A DNA stretch of 64,000 bases. It comes from Symsagittifera roscoffensis (Eukaryota > Xenacoelomorpha > Acoela > Convolutidae). This document shows, one piece after another, positions 44,972 through 56,100 of this stretch; the first letter of the stretch is position 1; each line of letters opens with the position of its first letter. The position numbers were made by a program, and so were the translations under genes. Where the stretch lies: positions 52,490,750 through 52,554,749 of the forward strand of contig NC_087070.1 in the NCBI RefSeq assembly GCF_963678635.1, read 5' to 3'. The notes beneath the pieces are model-generated. The model did not search any database. It saw only the letters and a list, made by a program, of their open reading frames with translations, and was not told the DNA's origin.

Positions 44972-45772
44972 ACTCTCGTGTGTGTCCTAAATTTATTTTA
45001 GATAATGTATGAACTAAAAGAGTTGAGATAGTACAGTTTTTCCGGTGGTCCCTTCCTCATGTTCAAAATAAAAATTTTGAAATTTATGAAAAATTATGCA
45101 GTCGGGCTGATGTGTGCGGCTCAGCGGTATCAAAACACACATTGTTTGTGAACAAACTTGATGATTTTTGACCCCAAGTGTTCCCCATGCCCCCCTCCTC
45201 GGGTTACAGGGAATTTTTTTTTTACTGTAGTCCGGCAGTTTTGCTTCGGTTTATCTGCATGAAGCATTCGAAGAACTCGTTGTTTTCGAGATTTTTGACC
45301 ATCTTGTGTGTTTTTTTTTTAATTTAGTCCCTTCGTCATGAGAATAGCCGCTACTTAAGTGTTTAAGTCAAGTTAGATTAACACACAGCGGCGCAAGCGT
45401 TATCAAATTAAAACTTTGATTTTTTTCAGGTGAAATGTTCGAACCAAATCACTGAGTTTTCGTCAGCTCAGTTGTTTTGGAGACTTCTGCCTCTTATATA
45501 ACTTGATTTTTTGTCTCTATTTAAAATAACAGTCCTGATTTGAATTTGTTTTTTTTTGTGACTACACTAAAATGAAATTACTTTCGGGTGTGACCTGATT
45601 TTTTTAAGATATTGTATGAACTAAAACAGTTGAGATACTACAGTTTTTGGTAGTACCGTTTTTGAGATAGTTGGGTTTTCGACCAGTTTGTGTGTTTTTT
45701 TATTTGCTGAAACTTTCCGATCATTCGGTCCCTTCTTCATGAGAATAGCCCCTACCTAATTGTTAAAGTTAA
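44972..45772 (+). repeat. Internally duplicated unclassified repeat
   Basis: Two segments occur twice in the same order: GTATGAACTAAAA.AGTTGAGA with TACAGTTTTT (44972-45062 and 45583-45660), and TTGTGTGTTTTTTT with TCATGAGAATAGCC.CTAC (45289-45372 and 45668-45772). The offset changes between the two pairs, so indels followed. Related words occur near 33233. Confidence 0.5.
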
Positions 45773-46891
45773 AAAAAAAACTTAGCTTTACTCTAGGAAA
45801 ACTAGTTTTGGAAGCTTCATTTAGCGCTTGCTTGCCAATCAAAATTATTCAAAAAGTTTGAGAATTGTCATTTTTTCTTGTAGCAAGTTTTTTTTGAAGC
45901 AATCAGTGTTAGTTAAGTGTCTTTCAGTGCTCACTTCATTCTGGAAAGAACCTTTATCCGGTGGTTTTCCCTGAAATGGACATAATTCGATACAAACGTA
46001 TGAAAATTTTGGTAGATCTAATTTCTTCGAAAAATTTCATTTAAATTGTTTTTAGGGTTCTTTTTTTTAGGCTTTTGTCGTCGCATTTTCTATTGGCTAA
46101 CTTGCCATGCTATGTTTGTAATGGGTCGCAAGTGGTGCGATCTCCACTTAATTTCGTGCAGAATATATGAGGGAGAATGAAAGAAAGCATAGCACAACTA
46201 TAAGCTTTTTCGAATATCCTAAACCGCTGCAAATTATTCGCCATGTAGAGTTTCATAACTTACTGTTTCAACCTTAGATCATCTTTAACATTCATGTATA
46301 ATAATGGTATAAGAAAAGAAAAAGTTTTTGTGTTGTTAGTACATTTTTTGCCAAGTGAACTTAGTGTTATTAAAATAGTCGCCGAGTTTTGAGGATCACG
46401 CATGCTAATTTACAAGCATGTTCCCCGATTTATCGAACTCCACCACATTTTAAGACAAACAGCTCATTCAGTGCTGATTGAAATAACCGGTCACATAAAA
46501 AGAAGCTGAAAATCTCTTACGCATTTCTCTCAAATTGGGTTAACTCTAGACAAAGACGATGAGGACAAATTTTAGTTTGCAATTGTTCCAGTTTTTATGG
46601 TGCAATGTATTTCGCTATTTTAAGACCCAAAATTCTATGAAATTCGATGAACGTCGAAAAATGAAGTGAGTAAAAAGCAGTCCGACACAACGAAATATAA
46701 CATCAGAGTTCGGCGACTGTTTGCTGCCTACTGCGAAAATAATGGGTTCAAAATCCTGAGTAATGGTTAAATAAGAGAGAACTCTTAAAAATTGTTTTTT
46801 GAAAAATAACCTGTACTAGTCGTTAATCCGGCGCTAATTTTATCCAAAGCTCTTCTAATCCGGTAATTAATGTATGGTTATTTCTTTTCAG

Positions 46892-47035
46892 TTACCGGAA
46901 ACAATTCAGTCATAATTAAGTCATTGAGCAGCGGAACTAGATTCGGTTACCGGGTCCGGCAGGAGTTTGACTGCGATGGTTCCCCTGGCATCGACATCTC
47001 AAGTGATTGGACTTCTATGTCGACTGTGATCACAC
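46892..47035 (+). CDS. Exon: second half of an FnIII domain
   Basis: The acceptor TTTCTTTTCAG ends at 46891 and the donor C|GTAAGG begins at 47036; 144 bases, phase 1 at both ends. With the single base left by the exon ending at 39716 it makes an Ile codon. The peptide has the FnIII strand E-F-G features: NNSVIIKSLSSGTRFGYRV (the L..gT.Y.frV motif), then acidic and Ser-rich segments ending DWTSMSTVIT. It joins the next exon through a Pro codon and PPKQ, again a typical inter-domain linker. GC content is above the flanking introns. Confidence 0.85.
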
Positions 47036-47711
47036 GTAAGGAAGCGTCACATTAAATTGTGTTTTTCAACTAACAAAGTCACCAAATCGATAATCATGGG
47101 TGGGTTGCAAAGCTACTTGGGTTAATGAGTCATAGATTGACGTTTTGTTCCAGTTTTCGAAGAAAGTGAAGGAATATTTGTAAGTTTTTTTCTCCAGACG
47201 AATTTCGAGTTACTCATTAGCAATTTTTGGCGGGTTTTTTTCATACTTTGAAAGAGCTGAGTACCCTAGATTCGAAAATAAAAAGATATTTTTTCCATGA
47301 TTTTTTTACAAAAGCTTTAAAATACTACGTGTATTCTTTTTTCTCCAGCCTATGTGGCACAAATTAGTGCTTTTTTCTCAAAAGTGACAAAAACAACATC
47401 TGTGTAGCTGGTCTTTGGTAAACACCCGCCACTTAGCGCAACTGGTAAGGCTGTTCACCCGAAATCTGCAGGTCGTCGATGGCAGAGGCTCTTTTCCCGG
47501 AGTATGTATGTTTATTTAAAAAAAATAAAATAGGTGCTACTTTTTTCGGCTGCGTATATACTGGTCAGTTTTTCTTTGGCTTAGTATGTTTGGACTTAGT
47601 TACTACCAACTTAGTGTTTTAGTTCTGTTTAGGTTTCAGTTATTTTGTAGATTGGTTCAGCTGTTTTTAAATGTTCATAATTTATCAAAAAAATCCAAAT
47701 TTTTCAATTCA

Positions 47712-47865
47712 TGTATAGAAATGACATTTACCGAACTCTAGGACTGATAAAACTCGGTAAATATTAAATGTAAATTAAATATAAATAGTATAGTACAACG
47801 ACTAAATGTACCGAGAAAGTTTGGTAATAAAATAGTTTGATAGATATGGCTTTTTGAATGGGACA
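47712..47865 (-). repeat. 3' LTR of the gypsy element (154 bp)
   Basis: Direct repeat of 50233-50407. The pieces TGTATAG..ATGAC, ATTTACCGAACTCTAGGACT and GATAGATATGGCTTTTTGAA correspond. The two LTRs differ at many positions, so the insertion is old. Confidence 0.8.
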
Positions 47866-49337
47866 ATTTTGATCTGGCGCGCACTTAATCCTTGTGTTTT
47901 TGACAGGGTCATACTGATGCAAGTCGGTGATTTTGGCGATGAGATCCAGAATCTTTTTAAATGCAGCATCTTGAGTAGCTTTCCAGATGAATTTCTATTT
48001 ATTACAGAACTCAAGAGGTTCTCGAAATTCGCACGTAAGATTATGAAGACTTGGTATAAAATTTTTGGAGATGGTTTAGCGTATCCGTGAAGGAGCGAAG
48101 CTGTTTTAGAGTCCTGGGAGCGGTCAGGCTTTTTATATCATCTATTTATGAGAATTTTGGAGAATAGCCTTTAGAGTGAATATCAAAACGCAACCACACA
48201 AGCTTGTTTTTTTGCGAACTCGCATTTCGAAAGTACGAGAAAGTACCTCATTGTGCTCTGTGAACGACCTCATTGTGCTCTGTCAAGGAACCTTGTGAGA
48301 CCACCAAAATATCGTCGGGGTGGCAAATTGTACATGGTTTGCCTTGGAGAGTGCAATCCATCGCCTTTTGGAATTCGGACGGCATGTCCGTTAGACCGTA
48401 GAAACCGGTGTTGACGCAGTATGTCCCTGTTGAATCGCCACAACTGCTACTGAATTTACAATGACGGCTTGTTTTGATCTGACTGAATGCGTTTTTAGGT
48501 CGAGCGAGGTAAACCACACAGGGCCTGGCGCGATGCTCGTAATGATCCGAGCGGCAGATTCGATAAGTTCTGGTATGTTTGCAGCTGTTATTTATTTTTC
48601 CAAATCTGGGCGTTAGGGGGTTTGGCGTCCATTGCTAATGTCATCGACACATCTTTCTTTGCTGTGATCACTTTCGGGTTGATAAAATGGTCCGTCGTGC
48701 ATTTGTCCAACTTGGTAATATGGCCATCCCGGACCAACCCTTTCATTTCTTCTGACACGCGATCTTTTATGTGGATAGGTACCTTTCGGCCTTTATTCTG
48801 CAGAGGGATTAGCGAGTTCTTGAAATTTGTTTGAACTTGATAAGATTTATATCTGGCCAGTCGTGTGAACAGTTTAGAGAATTTGTTTACAAAGTAGGCC
48901 TTGATCAGCTCGGAGGATGAATTTTCCACGAGATTTTGTACTTGATTAACTTCTGGAGGATTTCCTTGAAAGGTTTCAATGCGAATTAAACCCTGCAAAT
49001 CCAAACCACATAAGCAGCGAATTCTATTTTCCGAAACCAGGAATGCAGCAATATGATTTTTCCAGCCTCCGGATTATGTAGGGTTTGTTAGAGTACCAAA
49101 GACTTTAATGGATTTCATGATGCAAATTTGAGCTGTGGATCGCTTTCTACGCTGTTGGACGTTAAGAACGCCGTAATCAGCTTCGCTGTCTATGTCTTGA
49201 TTGGTTACTACAATGTCATGTCTACTTGTCTGCAGGTTTTTGCAGAGTTCATTATCTTCCTCTCTTTTGACTCGACATTTTGTGAAATTTTCGATTTTTT
49301 TTAAATGAAAATGACCCTTTTTCTTTTTGAATGACAC
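47866..49337 (-). pseudogene. Gypsy pol remnant: spacer, RT, start of RNase H
   Basis: Minus strand, in order: 49337-49074 a basic segment between Gag and RT (CCHC and protease not recognisable); 49004-48588 the RT N-terminus (GRKVPIHIKDRVSEEMKGLV, DHFINPKVITAKKDVSMTLA); 48560-48500 the catalytic-motif-A region in a shifted frame (SLDLKNAFSQI); 48470-48300 TGFYGLTDMPSEFQKAMD and the motif C site, where the usual Tyr-Leu before Asp-Asp reads His-Pro (HPDDILVVSQGS); then 47990-47870 ITDLHQYDPVKNTRIKC, the start of the RNase H region. RNase H proper and integrase are deleted. Motif C is damaged, so the RT cannot be active. Confidence 0.88.
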
Positions 49338-49472
49338 AGTTTAGCCTGTAATTGATTCTTCCTGTGCTGACCGCTTTGTGTGTGGGAAGTCCTTGTCCGC
49401 CCCCTTTAACGAGGCTGGACCGATAAAGTAGACTCCTGTTGGGTTTTAGCTGGAAGGAAGTCTGAATTATCT

Positions 49473-50108
49473 TTATAATGCGGCAGAATTTTCTAGAACT
49501 CGGTAGATGCTGATACTCTTTTTTCCAGCTCTAACGCTAGTTTTGAGGTGCCTTCGTGATCTAGGTTTTTTTCGGATAAGCGTGCTTTGGGTATCAGCAT
49601 CTCGAATTCGTCCTGTGAATAGGTCTCGTACTACACTATGTTCTTCATCTGTTGTCCAGTTGCAACACGCTGCTTGTGCCGACAATAGTGAGTGAAATGA
49701 CAAAAAAGACTCATATGCTTCCATGTACCTAACGTCATATAACTTCGTTCCGTGGTATAGTTAACCTCCACCTTGAAAGCGTAAACACAATTTCGGTAGA
49801 AGTCTACGATCGACAACAAGTTTAAATCGGCATGCGGAAAAGCTTGTTCGAGTTTTTTCTCCCTTCGTTCCATCAAAAAACAAACGTGATTGCGCTCCAG
49901 CTTCGGCTCCGTGAAAGAACCAGTTCATCCCAATTTGTAGCCCCATTTTCCGCCGTTCTAAGCTCGCTTCATCAACACGCCTGATTGCAGCTGCGTCTCT
50001 GTGGAGGCCGTTATCTGCCTCTGGTTGCGACTCTGTGTCGAGTTTCGTTTCTGGCCTTGCGGGAGGATCATCATGGACTGCGCTGGGCGCCACAAAAATG
50101 TTGGACAC
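49473..50108 (-). pseudogene. Gypsy Gag remnant
   Basis: On the minus strand, 50108 downward encodes a probable N-terminal part, and 49724 downward encodes a capsid segment, YESFLSFHSLLSAQAACCNW then DEEHSVVRDLFTGRIRDADT, which is the conserved region of gypsy Gag in animal elements of this kind. The pieces lie in different frames, so at least one frameshift breaks them. Confidence 0.75.
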
Positions 50109-50232
50109 GTTAAAAATGTCCTATATGCCTAAGGTAAGGCTATATTGTCCGAACCAACTGTCCCAACTAAACGGTGGAGACAGAGGGTTTTGCCCAATAG
50201 ATAGTTAACCCCGGGAGGTCCGCCGGGTCATC

Positions 50233-50407
50233 TGTTACAGGAACTGATGATGACCTTTACCGAAATCTAAGACTGATAAAATTCGGTAAAATGCGAAATG
50301 TAAATTAAATAAAAATTTGTATAGTACAACAAATAGATGTACCGAGAATGTTTTAGAATGTAAAGTTATTGTTATAACTTGATAGATATGTGTTTTTGAA
50401 TAGGACA
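50233..50407 (-). repeat. 5' LTR of the gypsy element (175 bp)
   Basis: Matches the other LTR from CTTTACCGAA.TCTA.GACTG to TTTTTGAAT.GGACA. It is slightly longer than the 3' LTR owing to small indels. The octamer-scale sequence downstream (minus strand) starts GATGACCCGGCGG, a possible but atypical primer site. Confidence 0.8.
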
Positions 50408-51729
50408 ATTCATGAATAGATGGCTACAAATAAGACAGCAAAATAATTAGGTCTGATTTGTAAGCCGATATGCAGACAGATGATTTTAAGTAGCACCATA
50501 CGTGTAAATAGCCAACACAACTGGTGGGTGGCCTTGACACCACTGCAAAAACTGCATAACAGAGTGCAGCGTAATTACATATAATTTATGCGCGACCTGA
50601 CAAGAAAGTCATTTGTTGATTTTCTTGCGATCTGCAATTAACAAGCGTTATCAAATGAGGGCATAATTTTTTTGAGGTTAACTACTTGTGTTCAACAGAA
50701 TCAGTGGATCATTTTTCCTTGTTTGATTTTATTTTTTTAAATTCAATTAGTGTTTTGGCCTAAAGAGCCAAAAGGCAAAGAACATTCTTGGCCCAACAAA
50801 GGATTGTATGTTTGCTTCCGGCAAGAAAAAATTTTTTTTGCTCCCGTGCATTTGTTTGCGTTCTAAATATCTTGTTTTCGTATTATTGCGTATCTGCTGA
50901 TTTTTGTCGGCAGTTGGAGCTTTCCATTGATATGAGTGGTCTCTATCAAGTTTTGTGGTCAAGGGCTGTAACATTGTTGTTTGTTGATAGTTTTTTTCAA
51001 TGAACGTCTTTGGGCTACTAAAGCGTTCAATTATCCGAACAAAGTGAACCAAATAGAAAAATTTCAATGTGTTTTTTTTTCAAATTGAATTGACATTAGA
51101 CAAAAAGTTGTTCGAACGAAAGTGCTTAGAAAATTAGCAGAATTTTAGTTTTCTAGTTTTTTGAAAAGCTCAGACCAAAAACTTTACCCTAGTCATTCAC
51201 AATTTACGCTAAACCTACTAAGTCAATCTAAATGCTTATATCGAAATGCGTCTCTTTTCTAGTTATCCAACCAAATTTCAGAAGATATGATCTTCTTATT
51301 TTTGTGTCGAGAAATGTATTTTTGTTTGATGGCCAAAGTATTATGTGTACTATAAAAAATAACAATGTTTTGTTTAAACACAATTCAAAGAATTCGCGAG
51401 AAAAATCTCGGAGAACACGCCGTTCTTTAAATTTTGGTCGTTTTTCAGGCTCAGTTCTAGAATAATTTTTTATTGCTAAAAATAAGCTAAAAATTATCTA
51501 TATTGGCTTAAAATTTTTATATCGAATTTCGCACATTAGTTTGTCTCATGAAAATTCTGGTAAAAATTAAAAATTAAAGTGGTTTTTTCCTCCTTTTTTA
51601 AGAGTCGCTGAACGTAGTTCAGGCTCTTATATAGGTCGTGATGGTTTTTAATGTTTTTTATTTAGGTTGTCTTAAAGTTATTTTTTCGCCGTTTAACTTT
51701 TAATTTATTTATAAGTTCAGTTCATTTCT

Positions 51730-52060
51730 TTTCTTAAAAGGAAGGCCAACCCAACTATTGAACAGCGAAAAGTCACCAAAAACGTGATCGACTTCTAATT
51801 TCGAAAAAAATGGAATTAGTTTATCCAGTTTTGTCAAATTGGGTTAATACTATCAAGGAAGGGTTAATCATGAATTCCATGAACTAGAAGAGCTTAAGGC
51901 CATCTATTTTTTGACGAAAGTTGACTTTTTTCTACAAAACAAGGCAGTTTTTTTCTGTTTACCTGCGTTCGTTGACTCTTTTCCAACTGTCTGTTGGCTA
52001 TGTTTGTATGATATCAACCAGCCCAGTTTGAGACAACGTGTTGAATTTTTAATGTTTTTT
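51730..52060 (+). repeat. Dispersed repeat R1, copy 4
   Basis: Shares AACAGCGAAAAGTCACCAAA-like, TCAAATTGGGTTAATACTAT and CCAACTGTCTGTTGGCTATG with copies 1 and 3, in order. Confidence 0.55.
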
Positions 52061-52635
52061 TTTTCGTTCGGCCCGTTTAGTTTAAATCAGCACTCTAGCT
52101 AATAGAATATTCTGAAAGATTTTTGCGCTAATTTTACAAATGCGCTAATTGTAGGCTAAATTATGCAATATTTTTGCATGATGTTTTTGTGTTTTAGCTT
52201 GGCGGATTAGCAGAATATTTTAAGCGTTACCAAAACAGTGCCATACTAGAAGCGCTTCAATCGAATTCTCTGAATTTCGATTTTTAATTTCTTTTTTAAA
52301 GCTTTTGCTTTAAAAGCAACTTGTCATTCTTTCTTTGATCCGAGCCTATTTAATTCATATTTTGTTCGTGAAAAGTTTCTAGCTGTCTATAGTTCCTGTA
52401 GTTTTCATTTTTGAGTTACGTTCCTATTGTTTGCTGTTCCTGGGACGAGCAATCATCCGAAAACATTTTATATTTTCAGAACTCTGAATATCATGAAACT
52501 TGGAGAAAACTCTGAAATGCAGTTTTAAAGATGTTATTTTGTGAGAATAACTTTCTAGGCATTATCAGAAAGCTGTTGGACATATTTTTCTAGAAAAAAT
52601 CTATGAAGTAGTTTGTAAATTGACTTCTATTTTAG

Positions 52636-52821
52636 CACCCCCCAAGCAAGGAATCAACGGAACCGCATCAACTTTTTCGGACACTTATATCACTATTGGG
52701 TTCTCTATGACCGACGACGCTAACTCCTCTTTCACCTTCAGTCTTTACCGAGACAGCGATCTCGTCCAGTACTGGGGGAATGGGAACTTCTCGGGTGTAA
52801 CTACTTACAAGGACGATGCAG
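52636..52821 (+). CDS. Exon: first part of a further FnIII domain
   Basis: The acceptor TTCTATTTTAG ends at 52635 and the donor G|GTATGT begins at 52822; 186 bases, phase 1 at both ends. The junction with the exon ending at 47035 makes a Pro codon followed by PPKQGINGT, a normal FnIII domain start. The peptide continues SFTFSLYRDSDLVQYWGNGN and FSGVTTYKDDA, covering strands A to about E. It contains several N-glycosylation sequons (NGT, NSS, NFS), consistent with an extracellular protein. The second half of the domain must come from an exon to the right; 57750 is a candidate. Confidence 0.85.
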
Positions 52822-53110
52822 GTATGTCTTGAAATTTTGATATATTTGACCATTACTAGTTCTCTTTCTATACTCTCTGTTTTTAAAGACTCAGTAAGCG
52901 GAGTGAACACGCGAAGTGAGCACTTTTTGTTAAATTTTATTTTCTAACGAAAAGCCAAAATTCTGGTCCTAATTTTTCGCGGCTTGACTATCGAGTTCTT
53001 TTCAAGGTAACTTCAAATTCAAGTCTCATTGGACGGCCTAAAACTACGCTATCCTAAAACAAAAGTGTTTAATGCGCGAAAATAAATTGCTTACTTCTCA
53101 CTAGTGAGTT
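52822..53110 (+). other. Start of the next FnIII-gene intron
   Basis: T-rich intron-like DNA between the donor at 52822 and the satellite. No feature seen. Confidence 0.4.
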
Positions 53111-56100
53111 TTAGTTTTTCAAATTTTCAATATAAAAAATACCTATTTACCCAGTTGTGTAGTTTTTCAAATTTTCAATATAAAAAATACCTATTTACCC
53201 AGTTGTGTAGTTTTTCAAATTTTCAATATAAAAATTACCTATTTACCCAGTTGTGTAGTTTTTCAAATTTTCAATATAAAAAATACCTATTTACCCAGTT
53301 GTGTAGTTTTTCAAATTTTCAATATAAAAAATACCTATTTACCCAGTTGTGTAGTTTTTCAAATTTTCAATATAAAAATTACCTATTTACCCAGTTGTGT
53401 AGTTTTTCAAATTTTCAATATAAAAATTACCTATTTACCCAGTTGTGTAGTTTTTCAAATTTTCAATATAAAAGTTACCCATTTACCCAGTTGTGTAGTT
53501 TTTCAAATTTTCAATTTAAAAATTACTTGTTTACACAGTTGTTTAGTTTTTCAAATTTTCAATATAAAGAATACCTATTTACCCAGTTGTGTAGTTTTTG
53601 AAATTTTCAATTTAAAAATTACTTGTTTACACAGTTGTTTAGTTTTTCAAATTTTCAATAAAAAGAATACCTATTTACCCAGTTGTGTAGTTTTTCAAAC
53701 TTTCAATTTAAAAATTACTTGTTTACACAGTTGTTTAGTTTTTCAAATTTTCAATATAAAGAATACCTATTTACCCAGTTGTGTAGTTTTTCAAATTTTC
53801 AATATAAAAATTACCTGTTTACCCAGTTGTTTAGTCTTTCAAGTTTTCATAATGAAAAATACCTATTTACCCAGTTGTGTAGTTTTTCAAATTTTCAATA
53901 TAAAAAATACCTATTTACCCAGTTGTGTAGTTTTTCAAATTTTCAATATAAAAAATACCTATTTACCCAGTTGTGTAGTTTTTCAAATTTTCAATAAAAA
54001 AAATACCTATTTACCCAGTTGTGTAGTTTTTCAAATTTTCAATTTAAAAATTACTTGTTTACACAGTTGTTTAGTTTTTCAAATTTTCAATATAAAGAAT
54101 ACCTATTTACCCAGTTGTGTAGTTTTTCAAATTTTCAATATAAAAAATACCTATTTACCCAGTTGTGTAGTCTTTCAAGTTTTCATAATGAAAAATACCT
54201 ATTTACCCAGTTGTGTAGTTTTTCAAATTTTCAATATAAAAAATACCTATTTACCCAGTTGTGTAGTTTTTCAAATTTTCAATATAAAAAATACCTATTT
54301 ACCCAGTTGTGTAGTTTTTCAAATTTTCAATAAAAAAAATACCTATTTACCCAGTTGTGTAGTTTTTCAAGTTTTCAATATGAAAATTACCTATTTACCC
54401 AGTTGTTTAGTTTTTCACTTTTCCAATATAAAAAATACCTCTTTGCCCAGTTGTTTAGATTTTCAAGTTTTCAATATAAAATACTTATTTACCCAGTTAT
54501 TAGTTTTTCACTTTTTCATTATAAAAAATACTTCTTTGCCCAGTTGTTTAGATTTTCAAGTTTTCAATATAAAATACTTATTTAACCAGTTATTAGTTTT
54601 TCACTTTTTCATTATAAAAAATACTTCTTTGCCCAGTTGTTTAGATTTTCAAGTTTTCAATATGAAAAATACCTATTTACCCAGTTGTTTAGTTTTTCTT
54701 TTTTCCAATATAAAAAATACCTCTTTGCCCAGTTGTTTAGAATTTCAAGTTTTCAATATAAAAATACCTATTTACCCAATTGTTTAGTTTTTCACTTTTT
54801 CAATTAAAAAAATACCTTTTTACCAAGTTGTTTAGTTTTTCACTTTTTCAATATAAAAAATACTTCTTTACCCAGTTGTTTAGATTTTCAAGTTTTCAAT
54901 ATAAAGAATACCTATTTACCCAATTGGTTAGATTTTCAAGTTTTCACTATAAAAAATACCTATTTACCCAGTTGTTTAGTTTTTCAAGTTTTCAATGTGA
55001 AAAATACCTATTTACCCATTTGTTTAGTTTTTCACTTTTTCAATATAAATTATATCTTTTTGCCCAGTTGTTTAGATTTTCAAGTTTTCAATATAAAAAA
55101 TAACTATTTACTCAGTTGTTTAGTTTTTCACTTTTCATTGTAAAAAATAATTCTTTGCCCATTTGTTTAGATTTTCAAGTTTTCAATATATAAATACCTG
55201 TTTACCCAGTTGTTTAGTTTTTCACTTTTTCACTATAAAGAATACTTCTTTGCCCAGTTGTTTAGAAATTCAAGTTTTCAATATAAAAAATACCTATTTA
55301 CCCAGTTGTTTAGTTTTTCACTTTTGCAATATAAAAAATACCTATTTACCCAGTTGTTTAGTTTTTCACTTTTTCAATATAAAAAATACCTCTTTGCCCA
55401 GTTGTTTAGATTTTCAAGTTTTCAACATAAAAAATACCTATTTACCCAGTTGTTTAGTTTTTCACTTTTTCAATTTAAAGTATACCTCTTGGCCCAGTTG
55501 TTTAGATTTTCACTTTTTCAATATAAAAATACCTTTTTGCCCAGTTGTTTAGGTTTTCAAGTTTTCAATATGAAAAATACCTATTTACCCAGTTTATTTT
55601 TTCTCTTTTTCAATATAAATTATACCTCTTTGCCCAGTTGTTTAGATTTTCAACTTTTTCAACTTTTCAATATAAAAATTACCTATTTACCCAGTTGTTT
55701 AGTTTTTCAAGTTTTCAATATGAAAAATACCTTTTTACCCAGTTCTTCATTTTTTCCTTTTTTCAAGATAAAAAATACCTCATTGCCCAGTTTAGATTTT
55801 CAAGTTTTCAATATAAAAAATACCTATTTACCCAGTTGTTTAGTTTTTCAAGTTTTCAATATAAAAATACCTATTTACCCAGTTGTTTAGTTTTTCAAAT
55901 TTTCAATATAAAAAATACCTCTTTGCCCAGTTTAGATTTTCAAGTTTTCAATATAAAATACTTATTTACCCAGTTATTAGTTTTTCACTTTTTCATTATA
56001 AAAAATACTTCTTTGCCCAGTTGCTTAGATTTTCAAGTTATCAAGATGAAAAATACATATTTACCCAGTTGTTTAGTTTTTCACTTTTCCAATATAAAAA

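Larger units (their letters stand above)
39717..46891 (+). other. Phase-1 intron (7.2 kb) of the FnIII gene
   Basis: The boundaries are GTGAGT and TTTCTTTTCAG. It is filled with repeats: a G-rich microsatellite, family A and R1 copies, a family B copy and nested hAT MITEs. From 43600 to 46890 it is AT-rich with one internal repeat pair (44972-45772). Confidence 0.65.
47712..50407 (-). mobile_element. Ty3/gypsy LTR retrotransposon, internally deleted, 2.7 kb
   Basis: Short LTRs in direct orientation (5' LTR 50233-50407, 3' LTR 47712-47865 in minus-strand sense) have TG...CA ends. Both sides are flanked by ATTCA (47707-47711 and 50408-50412), a 5-bp target duplication. Gag and part of pol lie between them in the expected order on the minus strand, with frameshifts and stops. 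Sequence ends in the RT/RNase H junction right at the 3' LTR, so RNase H and integrase are gone. The element sits antisense in a FnIII-gene intron and is dead. Confidence 0.9.
47036..52635 (+). other. Phase-1 intron (5.6 kb) of the FnIII gene
   Basis: The boundaries are GTAAGG and TTCTATTTTAG. It contains a complete but deleted Ty3/gypsy element on the minus strand (47712-50407), a tRNA-like scrap with an A box TTAGCGCAACTGG at about 47433, and an R1 copy at 51730. The remaining parts (50413-51729 and 52060-52635) hold no recognised feature except a hairpin motif at 50633. Confidence 0.65.
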
